Below are positions 42,631-48,895 of a stretch of DNA of 48,895 bases, in pieces. The stretch is from Anaerolineae bacterium (GTDB lineage Bacteria > Chloroflexota > Anaerolineae > Aggregatilineales > UBA3940): NCBI GenBank assembly GCA_016926255.1, contig JAFGOY010000020.1:1-48895 (forward strand), given 5' to 3'. The notes beneath the pieces are model-generated. The model had not been told where the DNA came from. It ran no database searches and saw only the letters and a list, made by a program, of their open reading frames with translations. How positions within the stretch are numbered: the first letter of the stretch is position 1; each line of letters starts with the position of its first letter. The translations under genes and the position numbers were made by a program.

Positions 42631-43284
42631 CTACTGGCTCGCCATCGCCTGCACTAGCTCACGGAAAGCAGTTTTGTAGTCCTCGGAGAAATCGAACCGG
42701 GGAATTCGCCGCAGATCGTCGGGAACCTCGCAGGCTTCGACCTGAGCAATGAAGACCGGTTTGCGCTCGCTACGGAAGAATTGCCAGCCTTTCTCGACTT
42801 CCGATTCGTCAAGCGCCGCCCCTGAAAGTACGACAACCATCTGGCTGCATTCTTCCAGTGCCGGGTGGACGCCGCTTGCCCAACTCACTTCGCCGGTCGG
42901 ATCGTTTGCCTCATACCAGGTAGCGATCCCCGTTTTCTGCAAATCTTCGGCAAGCTGTCCGGCAATCTGAGAATCGTCCGGACTGCTGTTGATATACGCC
43001 GCATAGCTGTTCTGCGCACGACCTTTTCCCTTGCGGGACTGCCCTGCGATCTCTTTGAACTGGCTGGTATCGGGCTGAACCATCCCCCGGTGTGCATCCG
43101 TGCGTCCCATCCGAAAGATGGTCGACCCGCAGATTTCACACTCGCCGCGAGTGCCGGGCGCGCCGCGTTTGGTCCAGACCGGGTTTGGATCAACCATCAC
43201 AACGGTCTGTTTACAGCGCACACAATAGGCTTCAATTTCTTCTGGTTCGTCGTATTCGTCGTGATGATGACCTTCGTCGTGCAT
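42631..43284 (-). CDS. DUF5679 zinc ribbon fused to a TIR domain
   Basis: The start at 43284 has AAAGG 5 bases upstream; the in-frame GTG at 43299 would absorb it. The product is 217 aa. The N-terminus is His-rich (HHH at 6-8). Residues 18-60 match DUF5679 with zinc ligands C21, C24, C49 and C52. A 30-residue linker follows, then a TIR domain (about 94-205): YAAYINSS, LAEDLQKTGIATWYEAND, MVVVLSGAALDESE, KPVFIAQVEAC, RRIPRFDF. At the position where bacterial TIR NADases have the catalytic Glu before Trp, this protein has Gly166 (EKGWQFF). It may be a protein-interaction TIR or an inactive NADase. It stands alone. Confidence 0.78.
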   Translation of the reverse strand: MHDEGHHHDEYDEPEEIEAYCVRCKQTVVMVDPNPVWTKRGAPGTRGECEICGSTIFRMGRTDAHRGMVQPDTSQFKEIAGQSRKGKGRAQNSYAAYINSSPDDSQIAGQLAEDLQKTGIATWYEANDPTGEVSWASGVHPALEECSQMVVVLSGAALDESEVEKGWQFFRSERKPVFIAQVEACEVPDDLRRIPRFDFSEDYKTAFRELVQAMASQ

Positions 43285-43366
43285 AGTGACCTTTCCCACT
43301 GAACAGTTATATCCTCACTGCTCAGTGTAGCCGAACCTAAACTCAGGAGCAAACTGGCCGGGATTA

Positions 43367-43395
43367 TAGACACAAGACTCTCCTCGTGTTACACT
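43367..43395 (+). promoter_or_regulatory. Promoter giving a leaderless esterase mRNA
   Basis: TAGACA (43367-43372, five of six), a 17-base spacer and TACACT (43390-43395, four of six). Transcription would begin at 43402-43403, on the A of the ATG at 43403. No Shine-Dalgarno is present upstream of that ATG, which supports leaderless translation. Confidence 0.45.
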
Positions 43396-43402
43396 GCCCC
43401 AC

Positions 43403-44218
43403 ATGCAAAAAACCACACTGCTTCAGGGGGCTTCCCCGTTCTTCTATACCGGGAATAGAACCGGCTGTCTGCTGCTGCACGGATTGACCGGCAGTCCATT
43501 CGAGATGCGTTGGCTGGGGCAGCACCTCAACGCACAAGGATACACTGTCTACGGCCCCCGGCTGCCGGGGCATGGAACAGACCCCCGTGACTTGCAGCAG
43601 GTTTCCTGGCGGGAATGGTATTTCTGCGCGCTGGATGGCTATCACCTGCTCCGCGAGCGGTGCGATCGGGTATTCGTGATGGGGCTGTCGATGGGCGGCG
43701 CGTTGACCCTCCTGTTAGCCTCCAATGAGGCAGTCGATGGGCTGATTGCCTTCTCCACTCCCTATGACCTGCAATCGCAGGTCAAGCGCCCACTGCATGC
43801 ATTGCTTCCTCTACTCCCTTCGATCATGTGGGCAATCCCTACTATCGCCAAGGGCGGTACGCCAGAAAGGGTGAACTCCTTCGAGCAATACGTTCGTGAG
43901 GAAGCGCATCGTCGCGGTGAGGAATTTTCAGGCCGGGGCAACTATGGAACCTGGGTTACCGCTGCTGTCTGGGAGCTATACAAGCTGCTGCGCGAAATGC
44001 GCAGCGGCCTCGACCGGATTACCGCGCCCGCCCTGCTCATCTGCTCGAAAAGTGATCATACTGTCACACCGCCCAACAGCCAGCAAATCTATAATGCGCT
44101 GGGAACAGAGCATAAAAGGCTCGTTCTGCTTGAGAACAGCAATCACAACGTAACCATCCATACCGAAAACCAACTTGTTTTTGATACCGTCTCCAGCTTC
44201 ATCGAAGAGAATCGCTGA
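43403..44218 (+). CDS. Alpha/beta hydrolase (Est30/monoacylglycerol-lipase type)
   Basis: The product is 271 aa, the size of Est30-like carboxylesterases. LLLHGLTGSPFEM gives the oxyanion loop, GLSMGGAL the nucleophile elbow (Ser), CSKSDHTV the Asp and SNHNVT the His. It hydrolyses short- to medium-chain esters or monoglycerides. The ATG lies at the predicted transcription start. Its TGA overlaps the ATG of the MFS transporter by one base, so the two are co-translated. Confidence 0.9.
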   Translation: MQKTTLLQGASPFFYTGNRTGCLLLHGLTGSPFEMRWLGQHLNAQGYTVYGPRLPGHGTDPRDLQQVSWREWYFCALDGYHLLRERCDRVFVMGLSMGGALTLLLASNEAVDGLIAFSTPYDLQSQVKRPLHALLPLLPSIMWAIPTIAKGGTPERVNSFEQYVREEAHRRGEEFSGRGNYGTWVTAAVWELYKLLREMRSGLDRITAPALLICSKSDHTVTPPNSQQIYNALGTEHKRLVLLENSNHNVTIHTENQLVFDTVSSFIEENR

Positions 44219-45414
44219 TGTTCAAACGGCTCGGAAGAAACAATCAACTGGTCATGCTGGCGCTGTTTGTCTGGGCACTCGGTGAAGGGTTGTGGTATAT
44301 CAATTTCAGGCAGTTGTATCTGGTCGAATTAGGGGCGACCGAGGCACAGGTCGGACTGGTCTTGGCCATCGAATCCATTGTCCGTGCCTGCCTCCCGATC
44401 CCCGCCGGATATCTCGCCGACCGGATCGGCTCGCAGCGGGTGATGGTCGCCTCCTGGTTCATCGGAACGATTGGGCCTTTGGTCTGCGTCCTGGCACCTT
44501 CCTGGCAGTGGGCCGTACCGGGCCTGCTCATCTATTCACTTTCGGGGTTTTCGGTTCCCGCTATCAGCGCCTATGTCTTACAGAATGCCTCAAATCACAA
44601 TACACCCGATACTTCTGACGGCGTATTGGGGCTTGTTTATGCCGTTTATCCCGCCGGGTTGATACTCTCCCCCTCGCTGGGAGGAATCATCGCCGACCGG
44701 TTCGGCCTGCGGGCCTGCTTCTGGATATCGCTTGTTATTTTTATCGCGTCAACCAGTATAGTCATCCAAACCAGACCGGTTGAAGATCAGCAGCCCCAGA
44801 CCGCACAAAAGCCTGAAAACCTGTTCCGAAACAAGGCTTTCAACCTGTCCATGATTTATTTTGCAGTGGTGTTCCTGGGGGTTTTCGTCGGGATGCAGCT
44901 TCTCCCTAACTATTTACAGGAAACCCGGCAGTTCACCTACTCACGAATTGGGATGCTGTATTCGTTTGCGTCGCTGGGGATGGTTCTGATCAATCTCCTG
45001 GTGAGCCGGGTCAACCCGCGCTGGAACTTCGCCCTGATCCTGGTGTTTTACTGCCTGGCGGTCTTCGGAATCTGGAAAACGGCAAATCCGGTCTTTCTGA
45101 TCCTCTCCTTCGCCGCGTTGGGATCGAACGCCGTCGTGCGGACTATCGCGACGGCTCGGATGGCTGATATCACCGATCCGAGCAATCATGCACTGGCCTT
45201 TGGCGTCATCGAAACGATTATGTCGATTGCGCTGGCCGTCAGTTCGGCGATAGCCGGAGCTTTGTTCGTCAAAACACCGGGACACGATCTCCCGCTTATC
45301 GCTGCACTTGCATCGGTCAGCATACTGGCGGTAGGCTGGTTGATCATACGCCGCTGGATGCTGCCCGAAGCCGGTTCGCTTGATGTACAGGCAGCCGCCG
45401 CCGGAAGTCGATAG
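44218..45414 (+). CDS. Major facilitator superfamily transporter
   Basis: The product is 398 aa with twelve predicted TM helices in two six-helix bundles. The intracellular loop 2-3 has the MFS motif A pattern (AGYLADRIGSQRVM). The second half has AFGVIETIMSIALAVS, typical of the drug/H+ antiporter branch. The substrate is unknown. It is coupled to the esterase and may move that enzyme's substrate or product. Confidence 0.9.
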   Translation: MFKRLGRNNQLVMLALFVWALGEGLWYINFRQLYLVELGATEAQVGLVLAIESIVRACLPIPAGYLADRIGSQRVMVASWFIGTIGPLVCVLAPSWQWAVPGLLIYSLSGFSVPAISAYVLQNASNHNTPDTSDGVLGLVYAVYPAGLILSPSLGGIIADRFGLRACFWISLVIFIASTSIVIQTRPVEDQQPQTAQKPENLFRNKAFNLSMIYFAVVFLGVFVGMQLLPNYLQETRQFTYSRIGMLYSFASLGMVLINLLVSRVNPRWNFALILVFYCLAVFGIWKTANPVFLILSFAALGSNAVVRTIATARMADITDPSNHALAFGVIETIMSIALAVSSAIAGALFVKTPGHDLPLIAALASVSILAVGWLIIRRWMLPEAGSLDVQAAAAGSR

Positions 45415-45438
45415 TCGGTATATCGAAAGGATAGATCA

Positions 45439-46410
45439 TTGGGACAGATCGAGTTGGGATGGGGGCTTGATATCATCCTCTGGTTCCAGTCGTGGCGCAC
45501 GCCTCTCGTCACGGTATTTTTCTCCGTTTTCGACTTTGCCGGTCAAGCCGAGTTCTATTTGCTCGTGCTGCCACTGATCTACTGGTGCTTTGACGCCGTT
45601 CTTGGCCAGCAGCTTGGCTTGTTTTTCATGATTTCCTACTGGAGCAATTCGCTGTTCAAGTCTCTCTGGAAACGGCCCCGCCCGTATATGGTGTCCAAGG
45701 AGGTGAATGCAGTCATGCACACGGCGGGTTACGGCATTCCCAGCGGACATACCCAGGGTGCGACACAGCTCTGGGGATTTGTAGCCTTAAAAGAAAAACG
45801 CCGCTGGGTGACCATCGCCGCCTCGGTATGGATCGCACTTATGGCGATCTCCCGAATGGCGCTTGGCGAACATTACCCGCAGGATGTCGCGGCAGGTTTG
45901 GCGATTGGCCTGCTCTGGCTGGGCGGATATGCCTGGTTTGAGCCGAAGCTCATCCCCTGGATCAAGGATCGAGGCCTGAGCACACAGATCGCGCTGGTCG
46001 TTGGCGCGGCGGCGGTGATGCTCGTTCTCCATCCCCTTGTGATCCGGGCAACCGTGCCGCCGATGACTCCCCCCGATCTCACCTATGACGATCTCATCTC
46101 GCCGTCGGTCACTTCAATTGCTGCTTTCCTGGGCCTGGGGATCGGATTTGCGCTCGAAACCCGCTACGTTCGCTTCGACGCTGGCGGAAAGTGGTGGAAG
46201 CGTGGGCTGCGGTTCCTGCTTGGTTTTCTGGGCGTGATCGTGCTGCGTTATGGGCTGAAAGTCCTTCTTGGCGACTCCGGGCCGGTGATTCTGCTGCGAA
46301 TGATCCGTTACAGTCTGATCGGCTTGTGGGCGGGCTTTGGCGCGCCGCTGGCTTTTGTTAAAATAGGACTTGCAACTCGAAGAGGTGGAACAGCCTATGT
46401 TGAACAATAA
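45439..46410 (+). CDS. PAP2-family membrane phosphatase
   Basis: Starts at TTG 45439 after AAAGGA. The product is 323 aa. The three catalytic blocks are KSLWKRPRPY, GIPSGHTQGA and RMALGEHYPQDVAAG. About eight TM helices; the C-terminal third (residues 170-323) extends beyond the usual PAP2 core. Likely substrates are phosphatidic acid or undecaprenyl pyrophosphate, the latter linking it to the glycan genes. Its end overlaps the next gene. Confidence 0.92.
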   Translation: MGQIELGWGLDIILWFQSWRTPLVTVFFSVFDFAGQAEFYLLVLPLIYWCFDAVLGQQLGLFFMISYWSNSLFKSLWKRPRPYMVSKEVNAVMHTAGYGIPSGHTQGATQLWGFVALKEKRRWVTIAASVWIALMAISRMALGEHYPQDVAAGLAIGLLWLGGYAWFEPKLIPWIKDRGLSTQIALVVGAAAVMLVLHPLVIRATVPPMTPPDLTYDDLISPSVTSIAAFLGLGIGFALETRYVRFDAGGKWWKRGLRFLLGFLGVIVLRYGLKVLLGDSGPVILLRMIRYSLIGLWAGFGAPLAFVKIGLATRRGGTAYVEQ

Positions 46411-47782
46411 GCTGGTGTATGGATTTCTGGCCGCAATCCTCATTGTTTTTGCTTTGATTGGTACGCTCTACGCGGTAGAAACTCCACCCTGGCAGGCTCC
46501 CGACGAACCAGCTCATTTCAATTACATTGAGCAGTTGGTCAAAGCCCGGGAACTGCCGGTGCTTTCAGCCGGAGACTGGGATTCGCCTTATCTCGAACAG
46601 TTAAAAGCCGAGCAGTTTCCCCCCGATGCCGATCTTTCCCCCATCGAATACGAGGATCACCAGCCGCCGCTTTATTACCTGCTCGCCTCAACGATCTATC
46701 GGCTCTCTGGCGGCAGTCTGCTCCCCCTGCGGTTGCTGTCCGTCATTTTTGGGATGGGTATCGTACTGGCTGCATACTACACCATTGCCCGGCTCTTCCC
46801 CGCCCACAGGCCGGTTGCACTGGCCGTTGCTGCCTTTGTCGCCTTCGTCCCCCAGCATATCGCCATGTTGAGCAGCGTCAATAACGACAGTCTCGCTGAA
46901 CTGGTGATCGCCGTCCTGATGGTCGTCGCCGTGACTTACCTCGGCAACCCGGTCAATCCTTCCCGGAGAACCCAGGAACTCGAAGCCCTGAGTCTGTCAT
47001 CGCGGCCTCACTCGGCGGCATTGGGTGGATTGGTCGGGATTGCTTTTATCACCAAGCTGACCATTTACGGCCCGGCGGTCGTCATCGCCGGAATAGCGAT
47101 TATCCTCCGCTGGCGCATCGAAAATCAGCCTGTCCGCTGGCTGCTGAAACAGATCGCCTGGGCTGCGGGATTGGCCCTGCTGATCGGCGCTACCTGGTGG
47201 ATACGCAATATCAGCATCTACGGTTGGCCCGATTTCTTGGGCCAGATCACCCACGAAAGCGTAGTAATCGGGCAGCTTCGCACCACCAGCCTGATCGCGG
47301 AGACGAGCTTTCCCGCCTATCTCTGGCAGCTTGTCGCCACCACTTATCGCAGCTTCTGGGGGCAGTTCGGCTGGATGAGCGTCCCGATGCCCCGCCGCGT
47401 TTACCTGATGCTTGGCCTGTTCCTCGCCATCGACCTGGTTGGCTTGATTATCCTGCTGGTCAAGTCAAAGGCAACTGAAACCAGCCGGGTTGTGCGCGCC
47501 GGGATCGTGGCGCTGCTCCTCGGTTTTCTCACCACCGGCCTGCAATACCTCTATTACAACACGACCTTTGTCCAGTTCCAGGGTCGCTACCTTTTCCCGG
47601 CCCTGATCCCGATCGGGCTGATCGTTGTCACCGGGTTGTGGGGGTGGAAAATCCTGCTGGAAGGCTGGCTCAAACACGAACGCTGGCAGCGGGTTCTGCC
47701 CTGGTTTCCCCTGCTGGCAGTAAGCTGGCTCCCACTGTTGTCCGTCTACGCACTGTTCAATTTCATCATCCCTAACCTGTGA
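46397..47782 (+). CDS. GT39-like membrane glycosyltransferase
   Basis: ATG 46397 has GGTGG 8 bases upstream. The product is 461 aa with about eleven TM helices. The first outside loop has the GT39/PMT_2 pattern TPPWQAPDEPAHFNYIEQLV, including the acidic pair used in catalysis by GT-C enzymes. LPNDS-like loops and IRNISIYGWPDFLG follow. Dolichyl/polyprenyl-phosphate sugar donor use is inferred. The gene overlaps the PAP2 gene at its start and the methyltransferase at its end, forming a tight unit. Confidence 0.82.
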   Translation: MLNNKLVYGFLAAILIVFALIGTLYAVETPPWQAPDEPAHFNYIEQLVKARELPVLSAGDWDSPYLEQLKAEQFPPDADLSPIEYEDHQPPLYYLLASTIYRLSGGSLLPLRLLSVIFGMGIVLAAYYTIARLFPAHRPVALAVAAFVAFVPQHIAMLSSVNNDSLAELVIAVLMVVAVTYLGNPVNPSRRTQELEALSLSSRPHSAALGGLVGIAFITKLTIYGPAVVIAGIAIILRWRIENQPVRWLLKQIAWAAGLALLIGATWWIRNISIYGWPDFLGQITHESVVIGQLRTTSLIAETSFPAYLWQLVATTYRSFWGQFGWMSVPMPRRVYLMLGLFLAIDLVGLIILLVKSKATETSRVVRAGIVALLLGFLTTGLQYLYYNTTFVQFQGRYLFPALIPIGLIVVTGLWGWKILLEGWLKHERWQRVLPWFPLLAVSWLPLLSVYALFNFIIPNL

Positions 47783-48828
47783 TGATCTATGAAGCCGAAG
47801 TCCTCCCCGGCTTGAAACCTTTTGCGATATCCGAACTGCGCGGGCGTTTTCGCCAGTCTATCGATCTTTTCCCTGACGAAAACCCGGATCGGCTCCCCTT
47901 CCAGTTCGACGGGCCAGTCGCTGATCTGCTGGAACTGCGAACGGTGGTCTCCATCTACACGGTGCTGGCATTCGACATTCCCCGCCCTAAAGCGCTGCTC
48001 GGTCACCAGCATTTCACCCGACTGATCAAACGGATCGACCGGTTAATCGAGTCGTTCCCGGCTGGCACATTCCGCACCTTTCGAATCAGTGCGGCAGGAA
48101 AGGAGTCGTCGGTTTTCTCGCGCCTGATCGACGAACTTCAACGCAGCACCAGGCTGACCCACTCCCCGGACGACGCCGACCTGTTCATGCGGGTTCGCCC
48201 GGCGGCGATCCACCGGCAGGGGTGGGAAGTGCTGATCCGCTTATCACCCCGTCCGCTCGCCACCCGCCAGTGGCGCGTCTGCGATCTCCCCGGCGCATTG
48301 AATGCCACCATCGCCGCTGCCATGATCGACCTGACCCACCCGCAGAACGGGGATCGGTTCCTCAACCTGATGTGCGGCTCCGGCACACTGCTGATCGAAC
48401 GCCTGCTGCGATGCCCGGCTGCGGTTGTTACTGGCTGCGATATTGATCACGACGTCTTGGCCTGCGCCGCCGAGAACATCGCTCGGAGCGGGCTGGTCGA
48501 TCTGATCACAACCAGCCGGATGGACGCCGCCTGCCCCGGTTTTCCCGGCGGCTATTTCGACGTAATCTGTGCCGATCTGCCCTGGGGTGTGCTGGTCGGG
48601 TCGCATCAAAGCAACGCCGATCTCTACCCAGCGGTGCTCGAAGAAGCCGCACGGATAGCAGCACCACAGGCCCGAATGGTCATTATCACCCAGGAAATCC
48701 GGCTGTTCGAAGACGTGATCGAACGATATACAAAGCTGTGGAAATTGGAGCAGGTCGTCAGGGTTTTTCAGGGCGGGCTGCACCCGTGTATTTACTCGTT
48801 CGAGCGCCAGTCAAGACCACCCGCATAG
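47782..48828 (+). CDS. Trm14/THUMP-type RNA N2-guanine methyltransferase
   Basis: ATG 47782 overlaps the previous TGA; the GTG at 47779 is an alternative. The product is 348 aa. The N-terminal half (about 1-150) resembles a THUMP-containing RNA-binding region. The C-terminal Rossmann methyltransferase has LNLMCGSGTLLIERL (motif I, about 193-207), GCDIDHDVLACAAENI and the catalytic motif ADLPWGV (in place of NPPYG), as in Trm14/TrmN and THUMPD proteins that make m2G in tRNA. Its stop codon lies in the loop of the first of three hairpins at the right edge. Confidence 0.88.
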   Translation: MIYEAEVLPGLKPFAISELRGRFRQSIDLFPDENPDRLPFQFDGPVADLLELRTVVSIYTVLAFDIPRPKALLGHQHFTRLIKRIDRLIESFPAGTFRTFRISAAGKESSVFSRLIDELQRSTRLTHSPDDADLFMRVRPAAIHRQGWEVLIRLSPRPLATRQWRVCDLPGALNATIAAAMIDLTHPQNGDRFLNLMCGSGTLLIERLLRCPAAVVTGCDIDHDVLACAAENIARSGLVDLITTSRMDAACPGFPGGYFDVICADLPWGVLVGSHQSNADLYPAVLEEAARIAAPQARMVIITQEIRLFEDVIERYTKLWKLEQVVRVFQGGLHPCIYSFERQSRPPA

Positions 48829-48887
48829 CGGGTGGCTTGCTCTAGCCCTATAAGGGCTTGTTACTAGCAGCGCCTCAAGACGCTGCT
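48817..48887. repeat. Three tandem hairpins at the right edge
   Basis: Hairpin 1: CCACCCGC-ATA-GCGGGTGG (48817-48835). Hairpin 2: AGCCCT-ATA-AGGGCT (48844-48858). Hairpin 3: AGCAGCG-(8)-CGCTGCT (48866-48887). The first two share an ATA loop. Words of this kind occur at the ends of IS200/IS605-type elements and in REP-like repeats of Chloroflexota (recalled, not searched). The window ends before any transposase could be seen. Hairpin 1 overlaps the methyltransferase stop. Confidence 0.6.
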
Positions 48888-48895
48888 TTCACTTC

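Noticed and set aside
42631-43284. TIR gene as part of a Thoeris or CBASS-type defence operon
   Set aside because: No ThsA-like, SIR2, nucleotidyltransferase or effector partner lies beside it; the flanking genes are surface proteins and an esterase.

Overview
The window is a GC-rich, densely coded bacterial chromosome segment that most resembles the Chloroflexota, probably Anaerolineae or a near relative. This is inferred from gene content and protein style (DUF2905, TIGR01906/DUF1461, a DUF5679 zinc ribbon, archaeal-type phosphoglycerate mutase, pentapeptide and TIR proteins, extracellular proteins with Thr/Pro linkers), not from a search. It holds about 45 protein genes, one tRNA and no rRNA, CRISPR array or intact transposase. 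Many genes overlap by ATGA or a few bases, and GTG/TTG starts occur beside good ribosome binding sites.

Layout. 1-4.2 kb: the end of an unknown gene, a membrane-anchored pentapeptide-repeat protein and priA. 4.2-12.3 kb: a receiver-HTH regulator, a CDF metal exporter with three C-terminal domains, tsaD, a SRAP (YedK/HMCES) DNA-crosslink protein, a fumarylacetoacetase-family enzyme, upp, a WecA/MraY-type lipid-carrier transferase and an M50-like membrane protein with an altered HExxH. 12.4-18.6 kb: a glycolysis block (gap, pgk, tpiA on the minus strand, yvcK upstream of gap, and divergent archaeal-type phosphoglycerate mutase). 18.6-23.5 kb: DUF1461 and spermidine-synthase-like membrane proteins, then ruvB, DUF2905 and queA.

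23.5-39.4 kb is a cell-surface polysaccharide locus. It has two GT4 glycosyltransferases, an O-antigen ligase/polymerase-like protein, a CapK/PaaK-like adenylating enzyme, a GT39/ArnT-like transferase, a GT2 transferase, two methyltransferases, an asparagine-synthase-like amidotransferase without the N-terminal glutaminase cysteine, a Wzz/BY-kinase fusion, a VanJ-like membrane phosphatase candidate, a small sugar-phosphate transferase (initiating enzyme) and two short-chain dehydrogenases. Together these can start, extend, decorate, polymerise and control the length of a glycan on a polyprenyl carrier. No Wzx flippase is visible.

39.4-48.9 kb: an ECF sigma factor with a large acidic two-TM anti-sigma factor, divergent from a tRNA-Leu(CAA) with an excellent promoter. 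Then come a tandem pair of paralogous membrane-anchored proteins (the second extended by a Thr/Pro linker and a beta domain), a zinc-ribbon/TIR fusion, an esterase, an MFS transporter, a PAP2 phosphatase, a GT39-like membrane transferase and a Trm14-like RNA methyltransferase. The right edge carries three tandem hairpins that look like part of a repeat element.

The most unusual items are the DUF5679-TIR fusion with an apparently lost catalytic Glu, the nested paralogue pair with poly-G tracts, the triple-domain CDF exporter, the HELSQ membrane protein, the two arrays of three tandem hairpins, and a predicted leaderless promoter at the esterase.
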